Shown: positions 7,513 to 15,758, numbered from the stretch's first letter. The stretch: DNA of 20,410 nt from Bacteroidales bacterium UBA5621 (GCA_002424525.1 DIKJ01000234.1:1495-21904); one strand, 5' to 3'. Made by a program: numbers and translations. Notes: generated by a model from the letters alone, not told the origin.

Positions 7513-7584
7513 GCTCACGAACTCGTCCCGCCATGGCGGGACTCGGTTCGAACGTGCCCGCCCGTCGTTCTCATCGCCCCTGCT
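7513..7584 (+). repeat. Dispersed palindromic repeat, copy 2
   Basis: This is the direct counterpart of 5154-5225. The core inverted repeat is GTCCCGCC and GGCGGGAC around the centre ATGG. The copy lies 30 bases after the duplicated tRNA end. GGGGCGAT (7474-7481) inside that tRNA end and ATCGCCCC (7573-7580) inside the repeat are perfect inverted repeats that bound the whole block. Confidence 0.7.
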
Positions 7585-7643
7585 TCTCGTTCCTCTTAAA
7601 TTAAACTCTGCTTTTGTCTTTTTACTTTTGTCTTTTATCTTAA

Positions 7644-7668
7644 AGAGGCACCCTTGAAGGGCGCCTCT
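7644..7668 (-). terminator. Likely terminator of tRNA-Arg
   Basis: On the minus strand a hairpin with arms AGAGGC-x-CCCTT and AAGGG-x-GCCTCT follows the tRNA after five bases and runs into TTTAA. The stem is strong and the T run is short. Confidence 0.5.
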
Positions 7669-7673
7669 ACCTG

Positions 7674-7746
7674 TGATCCCGGGGCGATTCGAACGCCCAA
7701 CCAACAGAACCGGAATCTGTCATTCTATCCATTGAACTACGGGACC
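7674..7746 (-). tRNA. tRNA-Arg, anticodon CCG
   Basis: The 73-base cloverleaf folds fully: acceptor GGTCCCG with CGGGATC plus discriminator A, D stem GTTC with GAAT, anticodon stem ACAGA with TCTGT around the loop TTCCGGT, and T stem GGGCG with CGCCC around TTCGAAT. The anticodon CCG (plus-strand 7711-7713) reads the arginine codon CGG. CCA is not encoded. A strong Bacteroidota promoter lies just upstream and a hairpin downstream, so it is a single transcription unit. Its 3' end is duplicated at 7465-7482. Confidence 0.95.
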
Positions 7747-7752
7747 GTACTG

Positions 7753-7784
7753 CAAAAATAGTATCATAAACCCGTTTTAGCAAC
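7753..7784 (-). promoter_or_regulatory. Promoter of tRNA-Arg
   Basis: On the minus strand TATTTTTG (7753-7760) is an exact -7 box, followed by C. GTTG (7781-7784), 20 bases upstream, is one mismatch from the -33 TTTG. The first base of the tRNA (7746) is seven bases downstream. Confidence 0.65.
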
Positions 7785-7849
7785 TATTTCATCCTATTTT
7801 GATAAAAGAGTGCCGTTGTTGAAAAACTGGTATACCGATAATGATAAAG

Positions 7850-8045
7850 ATTTCATATTTTCGCGACCGAAAGGCTGAAGCTGAGAAGCAAAGCGACGAA
7901 GTCCCGTAAAGCAGGAGCTGAGAAACAAATAGCAATAATTAACCTCCTGCTCTTGGCCCTGAGCCATAAACGGCACCAGGTTGCCAACTGCTCACTGCCA
8001 GCTGCCAACTTATTTCCCGGTCTTCGGACCCAAACTTTAAAGACC
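7850..8045. other. Noncoding leader region before leuS with short repeats
   Basis: It contains two related pieces, AGCTGAGAAGCAAAGCGA and AGCTGAGAAACAAATAGC. An inverted repeat AGCAGGAG (7911-7918) and CTCCTGCT spans about 42 bases. A short-period stretch of CTGCCAA-like units lies near 7979-8010. The AGCAGG...TGAGAA portion resembles one end of the palindromic repeat family in reverse orientation. I see no T-box or other riboswitch and no convincing promoter. Confidence 0.4.
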
Positions 8046-10706
8046 ATGGATTACAATTTCGCACATATAGAAAAAAAATGGCAGGCCTACTGGGAGGAAA
8101 ACAAGACTTTCAAAACACCTGAAGATCTTACAAATCCCAAAAAGTGCTATATCCTCGACATGTTTCCGTACCCATCAGGCGCCGGCCTGCATGTAGGTCA
8201 TCCGGAGGGATATACTGCTACCGACATATACACCAGGTACAAAAGGATGAAAGGTTACAACGTCCTTCACCCGATGGGATGGGATGCCTTCGGACTGCCT
8301 GCAGAACAATATGCCATACAGACCGGAACCCATCCTGCAGTGACCACAAACAAAAACTGCGATATATTCCGCCGGCAGATCAAGGAGCTCGGACTCAGTT
8401 ATGACTGGGACAAGGAGATCAACACAACAGATCCCGGCTATTTTAAATGGACACAGTGGATCTTCATTCAGCTTTACAATACATGGTTCGACGAAAAGCT
8501 TCAGAAAGGGAGACCGGTAAGCGAACTGACCATTCCGGAAGAGATCAGCCGGCTGGGTAAAGAAGAGATACGGAATTACATCAATGCCCGGAGGCTTGCC
8601 TATTATGACAATGCTCAGGTGTGGTGGTGCCCTGCATGCAGGATAGTCTGCTCCAATGAGGAGGTGCTGAATGATGGTTCTCATGAGAAATGCGGTAATA
8701 TTGTCGAAAAGAAGAACCTGAAGCAATGGATGCTCCGCATAGCTCTCTACGCCGAAAGGCTCCTTAAAGGCTTCGATAATCTCAACTGGCCCGAAGGGAT
8801 CAAGGACATGCAACGCAACTGGATAGGCCGGTCAACAGGGGCTGAGGTTGACTTCCGGATCGACGGGTTTGACGAAAAACTGACTGTTTTTACCACCCGA
8901 CCGGACACCCTCTTCGGTGCAACCTATATGGTAATCGCTCCCGAACATCTGCTTACAGGTCTGATCACCTCCGACGAAAACCGGGATATCGTCAGTAGTT
9001 ATATCAGAGCCAGCTCGCTCAAATCAGATCTTGACAGGACTGACCTGGCAAAGGAGAAAACAGGCGTCTTCACCGGAAGATATGCAATAAACCCGGTCAA
9101 TCTTAAGCAAATCCCGATATGGGTGGCCGATTATGTACTAACGGGTTACGGCACCGGAGCAATAATGGCCGTCCCGGCACATGACGAACGCGATTTCGAG
9201 TTTGCCGGAAAGTTCGGTCTTCCCATAACCTGCATACAGGATCCGGATGTAACTGATCCCGAACAGAAAAAAAGGATCATCGAAGGCAGGGAGTGCTGGA
9301 CAGAGGACGGAAAGTATATAAATTCAGCGGATGAGATCACCGGAATTGATATCAACGGCCTCAACAAAGAGGCGGGGATAGAAAAGATAACCTCCTGGCT
9401 CGAGTCTGAGGGTCTGGGAAAGTCTAAAGTTAATTACAAACTGCGCGACTGGCTTTTCAGCCGCCAGAGATACTGGGGAGAGCCTTTCCCGGTGATACAC
9501 TGGGAAGACGGGGAGATAACGGTGCTTAGCGAAGAAGAGCTTCCTCTTGAACTGCCTCCACTTGATAAATACCTTCCCGGGGATTCGGGGGAATCTCCTC
9601 TGTCCAACGCAACGGAATGGCTGAATGTAACGGACGAAAAGGGCCGGAAAGGCAGAAGGGAGACGAACACGATGCCCCAGTGGGCCGGTTCGTGCTGGTA
9701 TTACCTGCGCTTTATCGATCCGACAAATCCCGGAAAGATCTTCGACCCTGAAAAAGAGAAATACTGGATGCCAGTCGATCTTTATATCGGCGGCGCCGAA
9801 CATGCTGTGCTCCACCTTCTCTACAGCCGTTTCTGGCATAAAGTGTTATATGATCTCGGTATCGTATCTACAGACGAGCCATACCTGAGGCTCTTCAACC
9901 AGGGTATGATACTTGCCTTTGCATATGAGACAAACTCGGGAGCCAAGGTCCCAGCCGATCTGGTAGAGGAGAGAGATAACAGGTATTTTCATAAAGAGAC
10001 GGGAGACGAACTCAGGCAGATCGTAGCTAAAATGTCCAAATCGCTTAAGAACGTCATTAATCCCGACGATGTGGTCTCAAGATACGGAGCCGATTCCCTG
10101 AGGCTCTACGAGATGTTCCTGGGTCCGCTGGAAGTTACCAAGCCGTGGGACGACAAGGGAGTAAAGGGTGTTTTCGGATTCCTTTCGAGGGCTTGCAGGT
10201 TCTTCTCCGACACCCACAACATTGTTGTAGGGGAGGAGGATCCGGAAATCCTGAAAAGCCTCCACCAGACAACAAGAAAGGTGGAGTCAGACATTGAGAA
10301 CCTGCATTTCAATACCGCCATATCAGCTATGATGATATTCCTTAACCTTGTCACCAGGAAAGGAAAGGTGACCAGGGAAACTGCTGCCACATTCACGCGG
10401 ATTCTGTCCCCCTTTGCACCACACCTTGCCGAAGAGCTCTGGAGCATCCGGGGGAATGAAGGAACGATAAGCTTCATGCCATGGCCGGAAGTTAACGAGG
10501 AGTATCTCAGGAAAGATATTTTTGAGTATCCGGTCTCGTTCAACGGCAAATTACGGTTCAGGATCCAACTGCCGGCTGAAATGGAAAGAGAGGATATTAT
10601 AAAAACTGTCCTTGCGGACGAAAGGTCGGAGAAATGGACCGGAGGAAATCCTCCGGCTGACGTTATTGTTGTACCCGGACGGATAGTCAATGTTGTAGTT
10701 AAATAA
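8046..10706 (+). CDS. leuS: Leucine--tRNA ligase
   Basis: The 886-residue class I synthetase attaches leucine to tRNA-Leu in the cytoplasm. The HIGH signature is HVGH at residues 49-52 within [15 protein letters not shown], and KMSKS is at 662-666. The CP1 editing domain is clear ([19 protein letters not shown], and [17 protein letters not shown] with the conserved Asp that acts in editing). A cysteine-containing insert ([15 protein letters not shown]) precedes it, and the anticodon-binding helices follow the KMSKS loop. The start at 8046 ([16 protein letters not shown]) is chosen because synthetase homology begins there. The frame is open 31 codons further upstream, but that part is noncoding repeat-like sequence. 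The M23 gene follows after ten bases and is probably co-transcribed. Confidence 0.97.
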   Translation: MDYNFAHIEKKWQAYWEENKTFKTPEDLTNPKKCYILDMFPYPSGAGLHVGHPEGYTATDIYTRYKRMKGYNVLHPMGWDAFGLPAEQYAIQTGTHPAVTTNKNCDIFRRQIKELGLSYDWDKEINTTDPGYFKWTQWIFIQLYNTWFDEKLQKGRPVSELTIPEEISRLGKEEIRNYINARRLAYYDNAQVWWCPACRIVCSNEEVLNDGSHEKCGNIVEKKNLKQWMLRIALYAERLLKGFDNLNWPEGIKDMQRNWIGRSTGAEVDFRIDGFDEKLTVFTTRPDTLFGATYMVIAPEHLLTGLITSDENRDIVSSYIRASSLKSDLDRTDLAKEKTGVFTGRYAINPVNLKQIPIWVADYVLTGYGTGAIMAVPAHDERDFEFAGKFGLPITCIQDPDVTDPEQKKRIIEGRECWTEDGKYINSADEITGIDINGLNKEAGIEKITSWLESEGLGKSKVNYKLRDWLFSRQRYWGEPFPVIHWEDGEITVLSEEELPLELPPLDKYLPGDSGESPLSNATEWLNVTDEKGRKGRRETNTMPQWAGSCWYYLRFIDPTNPGKIFDPEKEKYWMPVDLYIGGAEHAVLHLLYSRFWHKVLYDLGIVSTDEPYLRLFNQGMILAFAYETNSGAKVPADLVEERDNRYFHKETGDELRQIVAKMSKSLKNVINPDDVVSRYGADSLRLYEMFLGPLEVTKPWDDKGVKGVFGFLSRACRFFSDTHNIVVGEEDPEILKSLHQTTRKVESDIENLHFNTAISAMMIFLNLVTRKGKVTRETAATFTRILSPFAPHLAEELWSIRGNEGTISFMPWPEVNEEYLRKDIFEYPVSFNGKLRFRIQLPAEMEREDIIKTVLADERSEKWTGGNPPADVIVVPGRIVNVVVK

Positions 10707-10716
10707 ACCTTTTTAT

Positions 10717-11952
10717 ATGAAGTATTGGATTTTATTGACTTTGTCATCCTTCCTTCTTACATTTTTTTCATGCATCAGCAATGTCGAAGCGGTACCTGAG
10801 ATCGCAGGTTTCAGTGACGGGACCATGAACGATGAGGAACCTGCCGTGCCGGTCCTCCTTTACGGGATCCCGGTCGATTCGTTCAATATGGTTTCAGGCA
10901 ACATCAGGCCTAACAGCTTCCTATCCACCATTCTTCTGCAGCATGGTGTTCCCATGAAGGAGATTGACATGGCAATAAGAAGCTCATCTGATGTCTTTGA
11001 TCCCAGGAAGATTAAATCGGGCAACAGCTATATCCTCTTCCTTGACAGGGACACTATCGGGCGGGCAAGGTACATGGTTTATGAACATGATCAGTCAACC
11101 AGCTATATATTCAGCTTCAGGGATTCGCTCAACATAACCCCCTACTACAGGGAGATCTCCTCCGAGATCAGGTTTGCCTCGGGCACGATAGAGACATCTC
11201 TCTGGGATGCAATGGTCTCCGGAGGTATGCATCCCACTCTTGCAGTTCAGCTCTCAGAGATCTATGCCTGGACAGTTGACTTTTTCGGCCTTCAAAAAGG
11301 GGATCATTTCAAGGTTATCTATGAGGAACTTTTCATTGATGAAAAGTCCCTGGGGACAGGAAAGATTTATGGTGCCCGGTTCACATGGGCCGGCAATACC
11401 ATCTATGCCATCCCGTTCCTCCAGGATGGCAATGAGAGTTATTATGACCTTGAAGGCAACAGTCTGAGAAAGGCGTTCCTGAAGGCTCCCCTTCAGTTCT
11501 CAAGGATCAGCTCCCGGTTCTCATCAAACCGTCTGCACCCGATACTCAGGATCAGAAGGCCGCATTACGGTGTTGATTACGCTGCCCCCGTCGGCACACC
11601 CGTAGTATCCATAGGTGACGGAAGAGTGATCTCTGCAACGAATGAAGGAGCAAGCGGCAGGATGGTAAGGATCCAGCATAACAGCGTATATTCGACAGCT
11701 TATTTGCATCTCAGCCGCTTTGCAACCGGCATCGCAGCCGGGAGGTTCGTCAAACAGGGTGAAGTGATCGGCTATGTCGGCAGCAGTGGTCTCTCAACCG
11801 GCCCTCATCTCGATTTCAGGTTCTATAAGAACGGCTCGCCAGTCGATCCCCTGCGTGTGGAAGCACCACCGGTGGAACCGGTCTCAGAAGAGAACCTTGA
11901 AAGATTCGGGAAAGCGAAAATGGTTGTAATCAGTCTGCTCGAGACTATCTGA
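10717..11952 (+). CDS. M23-family peptidase (LytM-like), probable lipoprotein
   Basis: The 411-residue envelope protein has a hydrophobic leader ending LTFFSC (cysteine 19), a possible lipobox. A non-catalytic region (about 45-240) resembles the LysM/OapA-like modules that precede MepM-type endopeptidases. The M23 domain is at about 275-380. The LytM-type motifs are H283-x3-D287 (HYGVDYAAPVGTP), H331 (YLHLS) and H364 (GPHLDFRFY). The usual HxH pair is H364-x-D366 here, so the second histidine, a zinc ligand in LytM, is Asp. A role in peptidoglycan cross-link cleavage follows from the family, though reduced or altered activity is possible. It lies ten bases after leuS, and its last eight bases overlap the end of convergent purN. 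Confidence 0.88.
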   Translation: MKYWILLTLSSFLLTFFSCISNVEAVPEIAGFSDGTMNDEEPAVPVLLYGIPVDSFNMVSGNIRPNSFLSTILLQHGVPMKEIDMAIRSSSDVFDPRKIKSGNSYILFLDRDTIGRARYMVYEHDQSTSYIFSFRDSLNITPYYREISSEIRFASGTIETSLWDAMVSGGMHPTLAVQLSEIYAWTVDFFGLQKGDHFKVIYEELFIDEKSLGTGKIYGARFTWAGNTIYAIPFLQDGNESYYDLEGNSLRKAFLKAPLQFSRISSRFSSNRLHPILRIRRPHYGVDYAAPVGTPVVSIGDGRVISATNEGASGRMVRIQHNSVYSTAYLHLSRFATGIAAGRFVKQGEVIGYVGSSGLSTGPHLDFRFYKNGSPVDPLRVEAPPVEPVSEENLERFGKAKMVVISLLETI

Positions 11953-12529
11953 CGGTTTCGGGTAATCTCAGAATTATGTCCTCGATAATTTCAGGATAAT
12001 ACCTGTATTCGAGCTCATGCACCTTCGCGGCAAGCGTTTCAGGAGTATCTGCCGGCTCAACCCTGCACCTGGCCTGAAAAATAATATCCCCCGAATCATA
12101 ATGCTGATTAACATGATGAATGGTAATCCCGGATTCCGTATCCCCATTCCTGATTACTGCCCTGTGTACCCTGTCTCCGTACATACCTTTCCCACCGTAA
12201 GCCGGCAGAAGGGCCGGATGAATATTGATTATCCTTCCTTCAAATTCCTCCAGTATGCTTTCAGGAACAAGCCATAAGAATCCGGCCAGTGCAATAAAGT
12301 CGGTTTTACCGGAACGGAGAGCCCTTAAAACCTTTCCAGTCACATAAAAATCATCCCGTTCGAAAAAAATCGCCCGGATGTTATGTTCTGCTGCCCTTTT
12401 TAAAACATACGATTCCTTCCTGTTCGACAGCACCAGACGAACTTTTGCTGTATTTGTGTTCGAAAAGTATCTGATAATGTTTTCAGCATTTGAGCCCGAT
12501 CCCGAGGCAAAAATTGCTATATTCCTCAT
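11945..12529 (-). CDS. purN: Phosphoribosylglycinamide formyltransferase
   Basis: The 194-residue enzyme transfers a formyl group from 10-formyl-tetrahydrofolate to GAR in de novo purine synthesis. The phosphate-binding start FASGSGSNAENI (residues 7-18) is intact. The catalytic residues are visible as N102 and H104 in INIHPALLPAYGG and D145 in HYDSGDII, matching N106, H108 and D144 of the E. coli enzyme. Its length is normal. It is transcribed away from acpP and converges with the M23 gene with an eight-base overlap of coding ends, so no separate terminator fits between them. No clear TAnnTTTG promoter is visible upstream. Confidence 0.95.
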   Translation of the reverse strand: MRNIAIFASGSGSNAENIIRYFSNTNTAKVRLVLSNRKESYVLKRAAEHNIRAIFFERDDFYVTGKVLRALRSGKTDFIALAGFLWLVPESILEEFEGRIINIHPALLPAYGGKGMYGDRVHRAVIRNGDTESGITIHHVNQHYDSGDIIFQARCRVEPADTPETLAAKVHELEYRYYPEIIEDIILRLPETVR

Positions 12530-12640
12530 TATGTGTATGTTAGTTCAATCATCCGGATTTGTATCAATCCAGTAAAAATTAGTTTATATTGTTAATTACC
12601 AATAATTTAAAGTATTAGACAAATAAAAATCGATAAATTT

Positions 12641-12672
12641 CTTGAATTATATGGTACAAATATATTTCTTTG
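12641..12672 (+). promoter_or_regulatory. Probable promoter of the acpP operon
   Basis: TTTCTTTG (12665-12672), followed by C, is one mismatch from TAnnTTTG. CTTG (12641-12644) lies 20 bases upstream as a -33-like box. The leader to the ATG at 12710 would be about 30 very AT-rich bases without a Shine-Dalgarno sequence. Confidence 0.5.
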
Positions 12673-12709
12673 CAAGGTTTCTATTCATTATTAATTAAAA
12701 TTTATAATT

Positions 12710-12946
12710 ATGTCTGACATTGCCACAAGAGTAAAAGAGATTATAGTTGACAAACTTGGAGTTGATGGATCAGAAGTAACTCCTGAAGCCAGCTTTACAA
12801 ACGATCTGGGGGCTGACTCTCTTGACACTGTTGAATTGATCATGGAGTTTGAGAAAGAATTCAATATCGGAATTCCTGACGATCAGGCTGAAAGCATCAG
12901 TACAGTAGGTGATGCTATCAAGTACATTGAAGATAATGCAAAATAG
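12710..12946 (+). CDS. acpP: Acyl carrier protein
   Basis: The 78-residue acidic protein carries growing fatty acyl chains on a phosphopantetheine arm. The attachment site is S37 in [15 protein letters not shown], the canonical motif, and length and charge match the family. fabF starts 21 bases downstream, the standard acpP-fabF pairing, followed by rnc and an IPExxxVDY gene in one run. High expression is expected from the role. The presumed promoter lies about 40-70 bases upstream. Confidence 0.97.
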   Translation: MSDIATRVKEIIVDKLGVDGSEVTPEASFTNDLGADSLDTVELIMEFEKEFNIGIPDDQAESISTVGDAIKYIEDNAK

Positions 12947-12967
12947 TTTTGCATAATAAATCCTTTT

Positions 12968-14215
12968 ATGAAAAGAGTCGTGGTCACTGGCCTGGGAGCA
13001 GTCACTCCCCTGGGTAATAATTTGCATGAATATTGGGAAGGACTTAAGAACGGAGTAAGCGGATCGGGAATGATAACCCGCTTCAACACCGAAAAGTTCA
13101 AGACCAAGTTTGCCTGTGAAGTTAAAGGCTATGATTCTTCAAAGTATTTCGAACGGAAAGAGGCCAACAAGCTTGATCTCTATTCCCAGTTTGCCCATAT
13201 TGCCTCTGATGAGGCTATAATTGATTGCGGAATAGACCTGAAGAGCATCAACAAGGAAAGGATCGGTGTTATCTGGTCGTCGGGAATAGGGGGACTTGAT
13301 ACTTTTTATGAATCGATCAAAGGTTACGTACTTGGTGACGGTACACCGCGTTTCAGTCCCTTCTTTATACCCAAAATGATCGCCAATATTGCATCAGGCT
13401 CAATATCAATAAAGTACGGATTCAGCGGGCCTAATTTTGCTGTTGTTTCCGCGTGTGCCTCTTCGACACATGCTCTGATCGATGCGGTGAATTACATTAA
13501 GCTGGGTAAAGCTGACATTTTTATTACCGGCGGCTCGGAAGCTGCAATAAATGAGCCAGGCATTGGCGGATTCAACGCAATGATGGCCATGTCGACGAAT
13601 AATGCCGAATATCTTACGGCCTCACGCCCGTTTGATCTCACCAGGGACGGTTTTGTGATGGGTGAGGGAGGCGCAGCAATCATTGTTGAAGAGTATGAAC
13701 ATGCAAAGGCACGGGGTGCGAAAATATATGCTGAACTGGTCGGCACAGGTATGACTGCTGACGCGTTTCATCTCACGGCACCTCATCCTGAAGGTCTTGG
13801 TGCATCCAATGTCATGAAGCTTGCCGTTGCCGATGCAGGTATGAAACCCGAAGATATTGATTATATTAATGTTCACGGAACTGCAACACCTCTCGGGGAT
13901 ATATCCGAAGCCAAAGCGATTATCTCAGTCTTCGGTGAACATTCCTTCAAACTGAATATCAGCGCCACCAAATCGATGACCGGACATCTGCTCGGAGCTG
14001 CCGGAGCTGTTGAAGCGATTGCGACTATCATGGCTATTGTTCACCAGACTGTTCCTCCGACCATTAACCTTAAGGTGCCTGATCCTCAAATCGATCAGAA
14101 CCTTAATCTCACACCCGGCAAAGCCCAGCCCAGGACGATCAGGGCAGCTATAAGCAACACTTTCGGGTTTGGCGGACATAATGCATCAATAGTTATCAAA
14201 AAAGCCGAAGTTTAG
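12968..14215 (+). CDS. fabF: Beta-ketoacyl-ACP synthase II
   Basis: The 415-residue condensing enzyme extends acyl-ACP with malonyl-ACP in fatty acid synthesis. The Cys-His-His triad is complete: C163 (SACASSTHAL), H303 (NVHGTATPLGD) and H340 (MTGHLLGAAGAVEA). The numbering equals that of E. coli FabF. The C-terminal NTFGFGGHNAS glycine loop is intact. It follows acpP after 21 bases, and its TAG stop shares one base with the GTG start of rnc, so the genes are transcribed together. Confidence 0.97.
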   Translation: MKRVVVTGLGAVTPLGNNLHEYWEGLKNGVSGSGMITRFNTEKFKTKFACEVKGYDSSKYFERKEANKLDLYSQFAHIASDEAIIDCGIDLKSINKERIGVIWSSGIGGLDTFYESIKGYVLGDGTPRFSPFFIPKMIANIASGSISIKYGFSGPNFAVVSACASSTHALIDAVNYIKLGKADIFITGGSEAAINEPGIGGFNAMMAMSTNNAEYLTASRPFDLTRDGFVMGEGGAAIIVEEYEHAKARGAKIYAELVGTGMTADAFHLTAPHPEGLGASNVMKLAVADAGMKPEDIDYINVHGTATPLGDISEAKAIISVFGEHSFKLNISATKSMTGHLLGAAGAVEAIATIMAIVHQTVPPTINLKVPDPQIDQNLNLTPGKAQPRTIRAAISNTFGFGGHNASIVIKKAEV

Positions 14216-14979
14216 TGTCTTTGCTCCGCAGGAAAACAGATGATACATATATTATAGATAAACGGAAATTCCGTTCACGTCTCAGGAAATTATTAGGGAC
14301 ACGTCCAGGCAACCTGCCTGTTTACGCAATAGCATTCATTCATCGATCAGCCTCATACATCCTTCCCGATGGGAAAAAGGTCAACAACGAAAGACTTGAG
14401 TTCCTGGGAGATGCTGTGCTGGATGCAATACTATCCGATTACCTCTTCGAGAAATTTCCTGATGGCAGCGAAGGATTCATGACCAAAATAAGGTCAAGGA
14501 TCGTCAACAGGGAGCTCCTTAATCATCTTGCGCTGGAAATGGAATTTGATAAAACCCTTATCAGCAATATCAGACCGGTAAGCTCCACCGTCAACCCTTA
14601 CGGCGATGCGCTGGAGGCATTCATAGGGGCCCTTTTCCTTGATAAAGGGTTTAAAAAGGCTAAGAAGATATTTATCAGAAGGGTGCTTAACAGGTTTCTC
14701 GACCTTGATCAGATTATAAATACCGATTCAGACTATAAAAGCCTGGTGTTTGAATGGGTTCAGAAGCATAAGTCGAGCATGACTTTCACCTATAAGGAGG
14801 AGAATGATTCGGGTATTAAAAAACCGGTTTTCACGACAACCGTGATAATCGACGGCGAAGAGTACGGTACCGGCCAGGGCGGATCAAAAAAGGAGGCTGA
14901 GCAGAGGGCCTCGGAAATTGCATGGGGCAGGCTGAAAGAACTGGCGGGAAACAACAACGGTTCTCTGATATTTTCTTAA
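14215..14979 (+). CDS. rnc: Ribonuclease III
   Basis: The 254-residue endonuclease cleaves double-stranded RNA in rRNA maturation and mRNA turnover. The signature NERLEFLGDAVLD is at residues 58-70 (E62 and D66), with the second metal-binding pair D131 and E134 in GDALEAFIGALFLDKG. The double-stranded RNA binding domain is at about 172-243, with GSKKEAEQRASEIAWGRL as its last helix. The GTG start at 14215 overlaps the last base of the fabF stop, a one-base stop-start coupling, and gives the full N-terminal region. The acpP-fabF-rnc order is common in bacteria. Confidence 0.96.
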   Translation: MSLLRRKTDDTYIIDKRKFRSRLRKLLGTRPGNLPVYAIAFIHRSASYILPDGKKVNNERLEFLGDAVLDAILSDYLFEKFPDGSEGFMTKIRSRIVNRELLNHLALEMEFDKTLISNIRPVSSTVNPYGDALEAFIGALFLDKGFKKAKKIFIRRVLNRFLDLDQIINTDSDYKSLVFEWVQKHKSSMTFTYKEENDSGIKKPVFTTTVIIDGEEYGTGQGGSKKEAEQRASEIAWGRLKELAGNNNGSLIFS

Positions 14980-15003
14980 CTTTATGGCTTATGCCTATTC
15001 CGC

Positions 15004-15447
15004 ATGAAGAAGAAGCAGAAGATAACCCGTGTACAACTTGTTCTCAGCGGGGAGGACGAAACGCTTCTCCTCGGCATAGTATCTGCCGATCCCGACTATA
15101 AACTTTCCCTGGCAATAAATAAAAGGATCGGGATTTCGCTCAGGCACAGCACACCACTTGAGGTTCAGGAACAGGGAGAGACAAAGATCGTATTCAGCCG
15201 GTTTTCTGATCTGACCGGAGCTCCTGATAACCTCTATTCTCTTATCTCGAACAGAGCCGGCAAGAATTTTCTTCTGAAAAAACTCAGGAATATCGATTTT
15301 CTTTTTCATATCCAGCCCGATTCCCCCGAAAGTGACAGGACAGACCAGCTTATTACAAGTCTCAGAAGTATTGAAGGGATAACTGCAGTCTTTGAAATCG
15401 ACAGGAAATCCTTACGGGATAAAAACCTGAAATACCTGATGTTCTGA
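15004..15447 (+). CDS. IPExxxVDY family protein
   Basis: The 147-residue protein fits the Bacteroidota IPExxxVDY family of unknown function. The visible pattern is DYKLSLAINKRIGISLRHST near the N-terminus, a central FSRFSD segment, and NLYSLISNRAGKNFLLKKLR followed by IDFLFHIQ. It ends in a LRSIEGITAVFEID-like element. Members are small cytoplasmic proteins often found next to rnc or pyruvate kinase. It starts 24 bases after rnc and ends just before a strong terminator, so it is the last gene of the acpP operon. The name is a family label and the biochemical role is not known. Confidence 0.8.
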   Translation: MKKKQKITRVQLVLSGEDETLLLGIVSADPDYKLSLAINKRIGISLRHSTPLEVQEQGETKIVFSRFSDLTGAPDNLYSLISNRAGKNFLLKKLRNIDFLFHIQPDSPESDRTDQLITSLRSIEGITAVFEIDRKSLRDKNLKYLMF

Positions 15448-15456
15448 TCGCTGGAT

Positions 15457-15570
15457 AAAAAAAAAGATGAGCCGCCTGGGAAGCGGCTCACTTTTTTGAT
15501 AACCCTAAAACTAACCTAACCTATGAAAAAAACCTCTATAACTTGTATTCCAAATATCATGCCAAACACT
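15457..15570 (-). ncRNA. Candidate small RNA of about 115 nt
   Basis: On the minus strand a promoter (15575-15605) faces a terminator hairpin whose downstream run is nine T residues (15457-15465). No gene lies between. The predicted transcript has an AT-rich 5' part, a run ATAGGTTAGGTTAGTTTTAG that appears single-stranded, and the GAGCCGC hairpin at its 3' end. The run is complementary to the sequence CTAACCTAACCTATGAAAAA on the other strand, a form that resembles translation-start regions of some Bacteroidota mRNAs. I cannot match it to a named RNA family. Transcription and boundaries are inferred. Confidence 0.45.
15468..15497 (+). terminator. Bidirectional rho-independent terminator
   Basis: The stem TGAGCCGC with GCGGCTCA (8 bp, 7-base loop) is followed on the plus strand by CTTTTTT, closing the acpP-fabF-rnc operon. 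On the minus strand it is followed by nine T residues, closing the candidate small RNA. Confidence 0.85.
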
Positions 15571-15574
15571 TGTA

Positions 15575-15605
15575 CAAAGATAAATTATTTCATGGAAAGA
15601 AAAAA
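15575..15605 (-). promoter_or_regulatory. Promoter of the candidate small RNA
   Basis: On the minus strand TATCTTTG (15575-15582) is an exact -7 box. TTTT (15602-15605), 19 bases upstream, is one mismatch from the -33 TTTG. No minus-strand ORF follows. Confidence 0.5.
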
Positions 15606-15684
15606 ATGTTTTTATCTGTTTAATTGAATATTAACTTTTTTTTAATGAATTGTTAATTTTTTTTTGTTTTAGCGCCATTATTTC

Positions 15685-15735
15685 CGGGTTAAAGGAGAGA
15701 TTCTCAATAACCCGTTGTTAAAGAAAGTTAAAGAG
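15685..15735 (+). promoter_or_regulatory. Inverted and direct repeats upstream of the histidine kinase gene
   Basis: An inverted repeat CGGGTTA (15685-15691) and TAACCCG (15708-15714) encloses a smaller GAGA/TCTC dyad. The unit GTTAAAG occurs at 15688, 15717 and 15727. The last two are exactly ten bases apart and lie 24-42 bases upstream of the -7 box. Tandem half-sites at one helical turn are the usual pattern for OmpR-family response regulators. Confidence 0.5.
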
Positions 15736-15758
15736 TGGCATTGTAATGTATATACAAG

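Noticed and set aside
7459..7704. 81-codon minus-strand ORF
   Set aside because: It is built from the palindromic repeat and tRNA-end sequence, and part of it overlaps the tRNA gene. It is an artefact of repeat translation.
7953..8045. Upstream extension of leuS by 31 codons
   Set aside because: Synthetase homology starts at 8046, and the extension translates repeat-like noncoding sequence.
7747..8045. T-box or other riboswitch before leuS
   Set aside because: No T-box sequence or antiterminator was seen, and T-boxes are not expected in this phylum.
8175..10747. Long minus-strand ORFs of about 210 codons antisense to leuS
   Set aside because: They are shadows of a clear coding frame, with no motifs or promoters of their own.
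15523..15627. 34-codon ORF beginning MKKTSITCIP as a possible leader peptide
   Set aside because: It lies directly behind the operon terminator with no plus-strand promoter between. The same bases are better explained as the candidate minus-strand RNA and its promoter.
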